NCBI RefSeq assembly: GCF_910592395.1
Contig: NC_088320.1
Location: 310,001 to 374,000, forward strand
Direction of reading: 5' to 3'
DNA from: Lineus longissimus
Taxonomy: Eukaryota; Nemertea; Pilidiophora; Heteronemertea; Lineidae
Length of the DNA stretch: 64,000 nucleotides
Translations under genes and position numbers: made by a program
The notes under the pieces: generated by a model
What the model was told of the DNA's origin: nothing
What the model saw: only the letters and a program-made list of their open reading frames with translations
Database searches by the model: none
Shown: positions 1 to 11,460 of the stretch, piece by piece
How positions within the stretch are numbered: position 1 is the stretch's first letter
Layout of the letters: every line of letters begins with the position of its first letter

Positions 1-2340
1 CCCTGCTGAGGAGTTGGCAACATACTGGTCAAAGCTCTACATATGATGTCCACTTAGTGCATTGTATCGTCACGCAACTGGCAGTGGCGCTTGGTGGTCA
101 TTTCGAATGTTATCTTCCTACCATGTAAATCTCAAGCCATTCTTGTCCCTTTAAGGAAATTCCGCTAGACCCGAGAAGCTTACTTTTTATTGAAACTGGC
201 ACTTTGCCCGCTCGATCAGTTACTATTATACAGTAGCATAAATCAACTCGGAAATGTATTTTTCACCGGAAGATATTATATTATCTTGCTTACAATGGTC
301 AGCTCAATCTGGTATCTTCAATCTGTGCCGCAAATCTATTCACAGATGTGTCGCGCGGCAGATGTTGCAGTGTCACAGGTAATCTTGGGGTCTGACAATA
401 GGATTGAGTGGTCAGCGCGTGAAAGAAAACTCGGGGCATCTCATTGGATCAATTATGATGGCAGCACCGGTGAAGTAGGATTGAGAGCTTCTGATTGGAT
501 CAACCACGATGATTGCATTGGTGAAGCAGGATGAGAGCGTCTGATATGGTTAATTTTTGGCCAAAATGACTTTGAAATTTATTTCGAACCACCTAACCAA
601 ACCATCCAAAATGATCGACTAGCATTTGCAGACAGCTCTCCAGACACGTTTGCTATATGAGCTGCCTGCGGTAAACCGACCTACCATATTATGACCCCAG
701 GAGCCTGAATAATTGACTGCAAAATATTGCGAAACTTGGGTAAAGTGAGTTCAAGTGAGCTACTACCGTATATTCTGTAAGCTTGTAAACTGGGATTCGA
801 TGTTCATTTTGTAAGCTGCCCATTCTGTCAATTTCAGTGTGGCACGTACGGCACTTTATCAATAATGTGGTGTGCTTCAGACACATACTTGTATTTTATA
901 CAAGGGGGCTGTTCGCCCTGGAGTTGTTGGTAACATTACTTTCCCTCATGGGACTAGACTTCAAGCCAGGAGCGATCGTGACGTACCGTCATCTGATGTC
1001 TGGTTGGTTTTCGGTAGGAGCCGAGAAGCCTCCCATACCCAACGTGCTCTTTATGAAGGATAGCCAAACCATAAACATTAGTTGGGGACCTAACCACAAA
1101 TGGCAATCAGTGCAGTCGAAAGTAGACCTGGAGCACCCCGTTGACAAATTCCCTCCAACTACATACAGGGTGTTAATGAAAACATTGGCCCATTGAAATC
1201 CCTGATACCTTTTGTCCAGAATGACAACGATTATGTCAGTTGTACCCATAAAGAAGAAGTGCCAAAAGCGAACTCCTTCTCAGAGCGGCTTCTTATCTGA
1301 AATAATACCACTGCATAAAGGTGAAAGCCATTTTGGTCAATACTTTGATACGTAAAACTGAGCCATGTTTTAAAGAACACCCAGTATGTATGTAGAGGTA
1401 CCAGATGTTGGTTACACGTCTATAGGGAGGCGCTAACTGTACATTAGAGGAAAATCAATCGTCATATATACTTGTTCTCCTTCTGTGCTATTGAAATATG
1501 TTGTCTACATACCACAGTGTGACAAGCAAGCACCACTCCAGATCGTCTGCCTACTTAAATCACATACTCTATCGAAGTCACGTTGTGTGGGTTACACATT
1601 AATTGGATGGTAGAAAAAAACAGACTTTAGCTTTTTATCACCAAATTCGACTCGGTTTACGATCTACTAATGGATGAGTGGAGACCACTAGGCCCTCCTT
1701 GTTCCTGCCCCACATCGTGTCTTCCTTTAACAGGACGTTATAGCTTCATGGAATCGTTAGGTCATTTCATCTCAATGAGATGAACCGAGCCTCATGTTCT
1801 TTTCTTGCCGTTCCTTGTTAAGCCATATACCAAGTGCCTTCAATGCTCCCTTATGACACGGCTTCAGCGGACCAGCAAATGTCTTCATTGTGGAAACATA
1901 TACAAGAACACAATTACATTGTGTTCTTGTTTAATGGCTCAGCTAAGGCTTTGATTGTTGTGGTATTTCTCGTCTCGAAAATGAGTCAATGGTTTGTTAT
2001 CCCACGATACTCAGTCAACCATGGAAGGACTCGGGTCATAAAAACACTGGCATGTCATGTAGAACAGAGATCAAAGTGATATTATGGCCTGATGAACTTC
2101 TCCAATGATCATATTTTAGTGCCAATCTTATAGATTAAGGATCAGCTCTCCTCATCTATTTTGTCAGCTAAGACACACCAGAACTCATAAAATATTCAAC
2201 TAATTAGGCACCGTATAGCTCGGCGGGCAGGCTGTATGGTTGGTTGGCTTCAGTTGTTTAAGGATCCCCATTTCTGAATACTTTCCGAAACTTCGATCCC
2301 ATTGCTGGTCATGTCATCGTAAGAATTGATGGTGGCATTT
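1..2340. other. Non-coding stretch, no gene supported
   Basis: I see no recognisable coding exon here. The longest open frame with an acceptor-like start lies at about 838-1196 on the + strand: it follows an ATTTCAG acceptor and stays open for about 118 codons. Its product resembles no family I know and overlaps a second open frame, so it is not called as a gene. The rest shows no repeat or RNA structure that I can support. Confidence 0.5.
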
Positions 2341-2345
2341 TCGTT

Positions 2346-2485
2346 GGCTGTGACGATGTACCTCCCACTGCCCGTTCGTTCGATGATAATGCAAGAAGGA
2401 TCTACTGTGATACTTGGCTGTGAAGATGTACCTCCCACTGCCCGTTCGTTCGATGATAATGCTAGAAGGTTCCACTGTGATACTT
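2346..2485. repeat. 70-bp tandem duplication (2 copies)
   Basis: Two adjacent copies of about 70 bp start with GGCTGTGA(C/A)GATGTACC at 2346 and 2416. They share the block CCCACTGCCCGTTCGTTCGA and differ at only a few bases. This is a simple local duplication. The overlapping open frames on both strands follow from it and are not evidence of a gene. Confidence 0.85.
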
Positions 2486-3160
2486 GCTGGAGACATAATA
2501 TCCCTATCATTGCTGTGTGTTGCACGGACGGAGATTACGTTGTGTTTCATTTCAATATTTCACCCCAAATTGGTCTTTTGCGGACAAAGTCACAACCAGA
2601 ATGCTGAGATGAGCTCGCACCAATACACCCTCAGATCATGACCAAAACCCAGGCTGGCAAGGCTAAACAAGACCCCATTCTTATGAAAGAGAGGCGGACA
2701 ATTCTGTTTTCATATGGCCGTACAGGGTGAACCGATGGGTCCAATTGAACTTAGTAGGTCAACCATTGGCAGCTTATCACAATAGTGCTAGGTTTCGGCC
2801 AGTATGGCAGCTAATCTATATGTATTCAATATCAATGAATATGAATATTGACAAACGGAATGTCCTGATATTTTCCGAGTTATTGACTTGGCAGTCGATG
2901 ACTCGTGCGCCGTCTGGCGTTTCACAACCGAGGCTCCGGTCCCTGGTCTTGGGTTTTGCCAAAATATTCTTTGACAGTTTGAGAGAATTGGTGCCATCTT
3001 TCCTAAATTGGACTTGGGCATGGTGGTTAACATGCCTTAGCTGTTTAAGAATCAGAGTGATTCCAAGTTCTGCTTGGGACATAGTCTCAACCCATCTGAA
3101 CACAGTGCATTGGGGGTCCCCCAAACCCCCTGTCCTTCTGACATGTTTAGCCAGTGCATT

Positions 3161-3185
3161 GGGGGGGGGGGGGGGGGGGGGGGGG
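3161..3185. repeat. 25-nt poly-G run
   Basis: An uninterrupted run of 25 G lies next to a short segment (about 3105-3160) that recurs inverted at about 4078-4147. Runs like this can form G-quadruplexes and their length is unreliable in assemblies. The glycine-rich or proline-rich open frames across it are artefacts. Confidence 0.9.
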
Positions 3186-3395
3186 TTGGAAACATGTGTA
3201 AGGGGGAGTCATGTTGTGTCTGGGTCTTGAATCTCACAAAGACAAAATCTTCGAAATCGAAATGTGAGAAAAAAGAAAAAGAAATGTGTGGAAATTTATA
3301 TTCCCACATGGGGTTCGTACCCCAAACAGGGGGTATAATGGTCCCATGATACGTCAGGCGCCAAAGCGACCAACAAAAGAAGACCAACCTAATGG

Positions 3396-4641
3396 GGTCC
3401 ACCTAATGTGCGTCCGGAACTCTGTTTGCGCGTCCGGAAGAGAAAGTGCGCGTCCGGAACAATTTCCTATGTAAATATGAACCTATTGTTGCATTAGATG
3501 GCTTAAATAGCATTTTAATTCCATGTAGAGAAAATAAAATTGAAAAAAATCTTTTTGGTGACTTTGTATTTTACAATTTTCAGCGAGGTGGTTAATTACT
3601 AATGCCATAATCATATCCCAACTTCCTTACGCGCCTTCTCCTGTTGTGGTCGTCTAAGTCGGTATGAGTTTGTCTTTGCGTGCCGTGGGATAAGGGGCAA
3701 TAGCAATTATTGTGAAGCCAATTTGCGCTTTTAGGGGGGAGGGGAGGGGATCGAGGGGGAAGGGGGAAGGGGGTCAACAAAATTCAGTGCGGTTTTAAGA
3801 GCTTCAACTAAAGATGAGCTTAATGATTATTTTCCTGGGTATATATCTTATTCATTAAAATAAAAATGCCAGTTTTTCTACCATTCGACAGAGTGGGCCC
3901 GGGAGGGGGGGGACTTATTTTTTAGAATAATTTCTAATTGGCTACACTTAAATTTAGGTATGGCTTATTATCAAAGGATCTAGTGATGACAGTGGATTTA
4001 AGGATACACTCACATCAAAGAAGTAGTACAATTTTCACTTATTTTTCTCACAAAATATATTTTTGGGGGTTTGGGGGACTCATCCCCCAATGTACTGGCT
4101 AAATATGTCAGAAGGACGGGGGTTGGGGGGCTCCCCGGGTCCCCCATGTCAAACAGTTGTGTGAGTTCACTAGAGATTGCTCTTTACATATTAATGTGAA
4201 CACATCTCACTAATTGACACTTTGACTGTATAGCGATTTTCAATAACATATTTGATTCTGATTTTTTGTGAAATTAACAATGATAAGACACTCTGACGGC
4301 ATTCCATGTGCTGAGACACCAGATACCAGTCTAATCCATTACAACACGGCTACTATCGAAATTCTGCAACTGCAACAACAATTGGTTGAGGAGAAACGTC
4401 AGTAAACTGGGATTTGATGGCTGTGTAACACCCAAATCACCCCGCTGAAAATTGTAAAATACAAAGTCACCAAGGAGATTTTTTCCAATTTTATTTTCTC
4501 TACATGGAATTAAAATGCTATGTAAGCCATCTAATGCAACATTAAGTTCATATTTACATAGGAAATTGTTCCGGACGCGCACTTTCTCTTCCGGACGCGC
4601 TCCGGACGCACAAATTGTTCCGGACGCGCATTAGGTAGACC
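3396..4641. mobile_element. MULE-like DNA transposon with ~200-bp inverted repeats
   Basis: The left end (GGTCCACCTAATGTGCGTCC, from 3396) and the right end (reverse complement GGTCTACCTAATGCGCGTCC, ending 4641) start inverted repeats of about 200 bp. The left arm covers about 3396-3595 and the right arm about 4436-4641. Both contain several copies of the motif GCGTCCGGAA and end with ATTTTCAGCG followed by GGTG. The flanks carry a near-perfect duplication of about 9 bp (ACCTAATGG, ending 3395 and again at 4643-4651). Long inverted repeats with a 9-10-bp target duplication are typical of Mutator-like elements. The 840-bp middle holds no transposase frame, so the copy is non-autonomous. The superfamily call is an inference. 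Confidence 0.7.
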
Positions 4642-4654
4642 GACCTAATGGCCA

Positions 4655-5391
4655 TCCTACGGTTCTTGTGGAAGTGGTCAAAATCAAAACTTTCAAATTC
4701 GCAACATAGAAAACAAAGTATACGCCAAGCATAGTTTTGTGGGAAAGAAATCCTTGGTTTCCGCCTATAAAATCCAGATATTTGTTACTATTTACTTGGG
4801 AGGATGATCTGAGTTTTGGTAGGTATTTGCATTGAGTAGCAAATCTAAGATTCTTCCCGATTGGCAGGCAGATCTTCAGCGTAGTTTTCGACTGATCTAT
4901 TTTCGGACGGACACAGTTTCATTCAATCGTTGTTGTCAGGTGTGATATTTGGCCTACATCAATGTATGCCTTGCCTTACGGTTCCCGTTATCGGTTTTGT
5001 CGGATGGCCTGAATGGGCTATTGGGCAGTTTATCACTTTTTGAGCAGTTTGAGTTTGTTGTCAATTCCTGAATAGACCCGTACGTGTGCCAAAATAAATT
5101 TCGGCCATCTTTTCGCAGGCAGTGTACTGTAGGCCTACTCACTAACTCAACTGTACTGCCGTAAGTTTACCATGTCATGACATAAAAGTCATGATGTATA
5201 TCAAAACATCACCAAATGCATTCAAAATATCATGAACATTGACATATTCAGGCCCAAAAACAGGAAGGAAGGTCCACCACCCTGGGATGTCTCAAGATAT
5301 AATCTGAAGGTATTGATGTTCTGATTTGTCTGATGGATAACTTTGGCAATTCAAGTGTTGACAATTGATCTTTTGAACTTTTGTATTTCAG
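4655..5391. other. Upstream region of the HINFP-like gene
   Basis: No coding exon is seen. The first coding exon downstream opens with a splice acceptor (TTGTATTTCAG, ending 5391), so at least one 5'-untranslated exon must lie upstream. A candidate donor CC|GTAAGTTT occurs near 5159-5166. I see no TATA box that I would defend. Confidence 0.4.
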
Positions 5392-5416
5392 GTTGTGCAA
5401 TGAAGGTGTGCCCAGA

Positions 5417-8400
5417 ATGGAGACCATGATCATAGAAGCTTCTGCTGTGCAGACAAGCGGCTTGCCCGTTGAGTTGCACCAAGAGCCGATCATTTATGAA
5501 AAGGACCCCTCTCCTGAACATGGTTCTTCGCCCAACAGCCAACCAAATGTGGTCTGTGAGACAAGCTTTAGCCCCAAGGATGGGGTCCCTAATCAAAGTG
5601 ACAGCCTTCAGAACATGGTCTGTGTTCCAAAAGACGGCCCTGAGAATGCAGCTGCCAGAAGAGTACAGACTTCTCTAAATAGTCAAAGCAGCCAATCGAA
5701 CCTAAATGCTGACTTTCAAAATACACTTTGTAACATAAAAAGTGAACTTGTGCCTTCCATCAGTCCAGCTAATGTGATCCATGAATTCAAACCTCAGGTC
5801 ATTCATGACCAGGGGCAACATCTACATGTTCCATCTGGGTTACACCCCTCAGAGACACTGCAGGCCATTCACAGCATTACTTCTCAGTTCGAGGAATCAG
5901 AGAATGAAGAGGCGCCCTCGTACTGCGACATGAAGCCTCTGGGTGGAGAGAATCTACCTACCATGTTGACTGAATATTCTGTTGGAAGAGTGGATGGTGA
6001 GGTCTTTGATGTTAAACAAGCCATCTTAGCTGAGTTGACGCCTCAGGCAGAAACCGTGGATGTAGATCTGTCTCGTGACATTCTAAATGATCCTGGTGAT
6101 TCCAAAGATTCGGAGGTAGCTCTGGCTCACACAGGACACATCTACGCGGACTTAAAACCAATGGTACTCGAGTATCATGCTCCATCAGTTGAAATTGAAC
6201 CCGATTCAGAGATAAGAAGTCATTCTCATATGAACGTTGGGTTCCAGTTCGACACCAAAGTAGAAGAACAGTTCTCTGGGTCAGACTCGGGAAGTACGTT
6301 GACAGGTAGCCCCGATGTGCCTGTCAGTCGAGGTAGTATTGACGTGCCTGTCAATCAAAATGACGCGGTAGCCCCTCGGAGCACTTCTTCTAATGAATCC
6401 ATGGTGGCTATGCCTGCTTGCAACTTATCAAAACCACATCATGTTCATTTCGCCACAAATCAGGTCCAAGAAAATCATGATTCAGGAACAAATGCAAGTG
6501 AATCTGGTGGACTTGTTCAGCAGTTTCGTGACATAACAGGCCATAATCAGCAGCCAGAGACTATCATGCTCGGCCCGGCAGAAATGTTGGCAACTATTCT
6601 TGACCTGAATAGTCATGAGGTGGAGGAGAGAGTGATCAAGCACAACAAGTCACTTAAACTGAAGAAGTTCAAGAAGAAATCGGTTGAGATGAATTTAGCA
6701 TGCGAGTGGGAGGAATGTGAGGAGGTTAGCAATGATCTGAACCAGTTCATCAACCACATCACAGCCCATATCGGCAGCAATCTAGAGGACTATGCTGAAG
6801 AACCAGGTATGCTGCAGTAGCTTTCTCTTTATACTTCATCTGAAGAACCAGGTATGCTGCAGTAGCTTTCTCTTCGTACTTCATCTGAAGAACCAGGTAT
6901 GCTGCAGTAGCTTTCTCTTCGTACTTCATCTGAAGAACCAGGTATGCTGCAGTAGCTTTCTCTTCGTACTTCATCTGAAGAACCAGGTATGCTGCAGTAG
7001 CTTTCTCTTCATACTTCATCTGAAGAACCAGGTATGCTGCAGTAGCTTTCTCTTCGTACTTCATCTGAAGAACCAGGTATGCTGCAGTAGCTTTCTCTTC
7101 GTACTTCATCTGAAGAACCAGGTATGCTGCAGTAGCTTTCTCTTCATACTTCATCTGAAGAACCAGGTATGCTGCAGTAGCTTTCTCTTCATACTTCATC
7201 TTCTTCAATGACATCTTGACATGTGCATTTCAACGAGAAGTAATTGTCGATGTATTTCTTTTTAACATTTTCTTTTCAATCTTTTAGATCTGATGGCCTG
7301 TAATTGGCGTCACTGCGGCTATGAAACCCAGCGTGGAATCAGGGACATCCTGCGCCATGTCTATTTCCATGCATTCCACGTCAAGTTGAAATGTCTCGGC
7401 ATTCAGATGATCATAGACAACAATCTCCACGCATGCAGAACAGACGGCTCGAGTCGCAATCTCATCCCAGAGCTTCCAGAGAGTCTCATCTGTGGTTGGG
7501 TGCATTGTGGGGTATGTAAGGGTCCTGATTGTTTGGTCAGCTGAACTTGAATGAGACAAGGACAATACACTTCACTGAGACAATGCAGTGGTGATCGTTC
7601 TTAGAGTCGAACCCCACTCCTCTTAATGATGAGACTGGTGCTCTAACCACTATGTAACGGAGCTCCCTCTTTCTATATCTACTTTCAGCATGTCTGTGAG
7701 AATGCGGAGTATTTCTACCGTCATGTTGACATGCATGCAGACAGCGCTCCTTTAGATAACTTCAAATGTTTCTGGGAAGGTAAGCTGGCTCTGATAGTAT
7801 TGATAGCATTGTGTTCGGTGATAAACGCTGCCTGACTTAATGCAAATCACATGATTTTTTGCTGTCGCACCCAGCATGTCTAACACTGACAATCATGTTT
7901 TCTACTGCAGGTTGTACTGTGAAGGTCAGGAACAGAACTCGTCTGCGAGACCACTTACGGAGCCACACCCAGGAGAAGGTCATCGCCTGTCCAACATGTG
8001 GTGGCTTGTTTTCAAACCGCTGCAAGTTCTCAGATCATCTGCGTCGCCAAGGCCCCATGGACAGTAAGTCAACCATTTATCATCGCACCTGGTTTAGCCT
8101 TGTGCCTGCTCTGCAGTTAGACACCAGCTAGGTGATTGGCCTTGTGACGCCATCTTCAGCCTCTGAGGAGAAGTCACCATCGATTGTCAATTGGATCTGG
8201 TTGTTATGTGTGCCACTGTGGTTAGCTGCCGCCTGGTGTTATTGGCTAGAGACGAGTCTATCGTAAGCTACTCATGTTTCTCACCTGGTGATGTCTCTGC
8301 TTGCCCTTGCAAAGACACAAGGAACTTTGGCTTTACATCTCATTCAAAGGACGAGCGTTATGATTGTAACTGGTTGTTCCTCTGTTTGCAGCTCTGTGTT

Positions 8401-11033
8401 TCCAGTGCTCCCACTGTAACAAGAAGTACACGACTGAGAGACTCTTACGGGATCACATGAGAGTCCATGGTAAGTACACAACTGAGAGACTCTTACGGGA
8501 TCACATGAGAGTCCATGGTAAGTACACGACTGAGAGGCTCTTACGGGATCACATGAGAGTCCATGGTAAGTACACGACTGAGAGACTCTTACGGGATCAC
8601 ATGAGAGTCCATGGTAAGTACACGACTGAGAGACTCTTACGGAATCACATGAGAGTCCATGGTACGTACACGACTGAGAGACTCTTACGGGATCACATGA
8701 GAGTCCATGGTAAGTACACGACTGAGAGACTCTTACGGGATCACATGAGAGTCCATGGTAAGTACACGACTGAGAGACTCTTACGGGATCACATGAGAGT
8801 CCATGGTAAGTACACGACTGAGAGACTCTTACGGGATCACATGAGAGTCCATGGTAAGTACACGACTGAGAGACTCTTACGGGATCACATGAGAGTCCAT
8901 GGTACGTACTCTCTTCCTCAAGAATTGCCAATGATAACTCTACTTGCTATCAGACTACTTGGCCTTGACTATCAAGCCTTGATATGAGGATTTTCTTGAC
9001 GTAAGCCAGTGATAACAATGCCATCATGAGCATAATGAGAAGAGAATAAGGCTGCTCATGATGTTGACCACATGATTGAGAACATCAATCTTCCTTCTTT
9101 TCAGTGAACCATTACAAGTGTCCGTTCTGTGATATGACATGTCCGAACCCGTCCACACTAAACGCTCATATCAAGTATCGCCATTCTGACGAGAAGCCGT
9201 ATGAGTGTGAACGCTGTCAACACAAGTAAGAATGAGTCTCTCCACGACACCATGTCAAAACGACTAAACATTTGTTCAGTGAATATTAGCAATCCTCTCA
9301 GAGATGTCACAGCCTTGTTGGAAGCATATCTCATGCCCAACCTGTCCCTTTAAGTCTTATCTTTAATCTTGTTCAACACTGAGGTATGTTGCTTGTAATT
9401 CATCCCAAAACGTTTAACTGTTGACTTTCAGGACCAAGTCTGCTGGTGATTTGAGACGACACATGGAGGTCCATAATGAGAAGAAGATGTTCAAATGTGA
9501 GTTTCCTGGCTGTGACTACTCGCATAAGACATTCCACGGGGTTAGCTACCACTACAGACTCCTTCATCAGGTAAATGTGTTTGGGCTACGACTTCCCGAG
9601 ATGATGAAGTTTGCACTATTGATGGAGCAGCAGTCAGTGGTTGTACACGACTTCTTGAGATGTGACTATCCTGGACAGGACATGATGAAGTTTGCACTAT
9701 TGATGGAGCAGCAGTCAGTGGTTGTACACGACTTCCTGAGATGTGACTATCCTGGACAGGACATGATGAAGTTTGCACTATTGATCGAGCAGCAGTCAGT
9801 GGTTGTACAGATGCCAGTCTCCCTCCTCATCATGTATTAAAGGCAGGTCTCCCAATTTACCGAGCGACCCGCCCATGTCAAAGCCTAGTAATGACCTCTG
9901 TCAATGACATGATTTCAAACTTTTTTCCAGACCCCAAAGAAATACCTGTGTCACATGTGCCCAGCCACGTTTGAAAGAGGAAGTAACCTGACCAAACATC
10001 TGAAAAGAACCCACAGGTTTAGGTGGCCCTCAGGACATAGTCGCTTCAGGTAAGTTAGTGTTGTGACAAAGTCACTTAAACTAAGAAAGTCGATTTTGTT
10101 AATAATGCTGTTGATGTCCCCGCTATAATCAGCATAGTAGTAAGTACAACCTGCTCAGTCCAGATGGGGCTCAAGTAGGCCAAGAAGTCGAAACAATTTA
10201 GAAAATGACTAAAAGTGTAATATGATTATTGTTGTTTTAGGTATCGGCAGCAGGAGGACGGCACGATGGGGTTACAGATGGTACGTTATGAAAGTGTGGA
10301 GTTGGCCACTCACATCCTAGACAAGGATGGTGAACACGTGCATGCCGCACCGAGAGAGGGCCACTCGGCGGGATTCAACTCGGTGCCAGCCTATCAGAGT
10401 GATGCCACAGAAACGCCCATTGTGAATGACTCGGACAAGCCGTCGAATGCTGATGCTGATAAATCAGCTGATACACCAGCTGATGTTTTCCTGACGGAGG
10501 CCGATCTTTCGTATAACTTGGAGATGCTCGGTGATGTGGCTTTACATGAACCAGAGTTTTCGTGTAGCGCTGAAAACAGTCCAGTGAAGGCAAAAAGAAA
10601 GGCAAAACGTGTTGGCAACGGCCCTGCTAAGTCTGCTCGAATGTCTGATCTGCCTAGTCCTATACACGGGTCGGCATTCCAACCTAATGTTGCAGTACAT
10701 CATGAAGCAGCCAGCAAAATCATCACACTCTCGTCCAACCTTTCCACCTCTCCAGAAAAAAGTTATGAACTAACGTCCGCTCAAAATGACAATAACAAGA
10801 CACCTGAAAAGGAGCCAGCTTCAGGTGAACTCCACCCTGAGAGTGATTCACAGCGTCATACTAACTCGAGACCATGGAAGGTAACATTCAATAACTCACC
10901 TCGTAAACGAGGACGATCGGCTGGTCGTTCACAAGCAGCAAATAAACAATCAGTTGAGGGGACGCCTGCATGTCAAGCCAAACAGAAGAGTGCGCGCTCA
11001 CCAAGACTGAAACGCGCCAAGAGACTCAGTTAG
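5417..11033 (+). CDS. HINFP: Histone H4 transcription factor (HINFP)-like C2H2 zinc-finger protein, 9 coding exons
   Basis: Coding exons: 5417-6806, 7288-7511, 7689-7779, 7911-8063, 8392-8469, 9105-9225, 9432-9570, 9931-10049 and 10241-11033. Every junction is GT-AG, the phases match, and the total is 1035 codons plus stop. Ten C2H2-type fingers run from about residue 430 to 765. Several use the C-x4-C spacing of this family, and one finger lacks its last His (HLRRQ). Diagnostic HINFP blocks are [30 protein letters not shown] and VRYESVEL. In vertebrates HINFP is a nuclear factor that binds histone H4 promoters at the G1/S transition; that role here is inferred by homology. Unusual points are an acidic, low-complexity N-terminus of about 430 residues before finger 1 and a basic, disordered tail rich in K, R and S. 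The start is the ATG at 5417; an earlier ATG at 5400 opens a short upstream frame. A 5'-untranslated exon joins at 5392. Confidence 0.93.
6796..7200 (+). repeat. Minisatellite A: nine 45-bp units spanning the exon 1 5' splice site of HINFP
   Basis: Nine exact-length 45-bp units begin TGAAGAACCAG|GTATGCTGC, so each carries the last 11 exon bases and a full copy of the 5' splice site. Only the first donor (exon end 6806) gives an open frame. Every downstream donor would include an in-frame TAG from the unit itself. Variation among units is limited to a few bases. The open frames on both strands across the array come from the repeat and are not genes. Confidence 0.97.
7592..7676 (-). repeat. tRNA-derived (SINE-like) fragment in a HINFP intron
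   Basis: Read on the minus strand, the segment has a tRNA-like order: an A-box-like TAGTGGTTAGAGCACCAG, an anticodon-loop-like CAGTCTCATCA, then a B-box-like GGTTCGACTC. The order and spacing suit a tRNA-Met-type head. The acceptor stem does not pair and no CCA end is seen, so it is a SINE head or tRNA pseudogene rather than a working tRNA gene. Confidence 0.55.
8424..8903 (+). repeat. Minisatellite B: ten 48-bp units spanning the zinc-finger exon 5' splice site of HINFP
   Basis: Ten 48-bp units each encode [16 protein letters not shown] in the gene's frame and each end in a complete donor, CATG|GTAAGT, or CATG|GTACGT in two units. All ten donors have the same phase, and no stop occurs in the coding frame. 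Splicing at donor n would therefore add n-1 copies of a 16-residue half-finger (His pair but no Cys pair) without breaking the frame. The first donor, exon end 8469, gives the canonical finger. Confidence 0.97.
9601..9815 (+). repeat. Minisatellite C: 81-bp units (about 2.6 copies) just inside a HINFP intron
   Basis: The block ATGATGAAGTTTGCACTATT recurs at 9601, 9682 and 9763, a period of 81 bp. The array begins about 30 bp after the donor at 9571 and does not include it. The frame of the preceding exon stays open through the whole array to a TAA at 9838-9840, so retention of this segment would extend the protein before stopping it. Confidence 0.93.
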
Positions 11034-11220
11034 GTGTTATGAACTGCAAGGTCAGCAGTAAATGGTCCTGACGTATGTTCCCTCTAGACTATCAACTGCC
11101 TCATTCGTCAACATAACTCATGATCTCTATGAAGGTGCTCATCACAAACTTGTAAAACTGGCCTAAATGAAGGCGTCACTTTGTCACAATGTGGTAATGA
11201 TTTAGAATGTTTTATAAGAG

Positions 11221-11460
11221 TCTGATATAAGAGAGCAGCTTCTTCCAATGCATGCCTGGCCCTGCTCTCTTCACACTGCACTCACTGAGTCTGTGGTGAG
11301 TCTGATATACGAGAGCAGCTTCTTCCAATGCATGCCTGGCCCTGCTCTCTTCACACTGCACTCACTGAGTCTGTGGTGAGTCTGATATACGAGAGCAGCT
11401 TCTTCCAATGCATGCCTGGCCCTGCTCTCTTCACACTGCACTCATTGAGTCTGTTGTTGC
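11221..11460 (+). repeat. Minisatellite D: three 80-bp units in the HINFP 3' UTR
   Basis: Three near-identical 80-bp units start with TCTGATATA(A/C)GAGAGCAGC at 11221, 11301 and 11381. They lie between the HINFP stop codon and its likely polyadenylation signal, so they should be part of the mature mRNA. Confidence 0.95.

Noticed and set aside
3052-3402. Open frames with poly-Gly or poly-Pro across the G25 run
   Set aside because: The run is low-complexity DNA and the flanks show no coding features.
5381-5416. Upstream extension of the HINFP frame from a TTG at 5381
   Set aside because: This part includes the splice acceptor at 5391 and has no ATG; the start is at 5417.
6759-7214. Long open frames on both strands with perfect 15-residue repeats
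   Set aside because: They are translations of the 45-bp minisatellite at a HINFP splice site; the true exon ends at 6806.
6796-8903. CRISPR-like arrays
   Set aside because: Units are directly tandem with no unique spacers, and the DNA is eukaryotic. These are minisatellites.
8344-8931. Minus-strand frame with repeated [16 protein letters not shown]
   Set aside because: It is the antisense reading of the 48-bp minisatellite and has no independent coding support.
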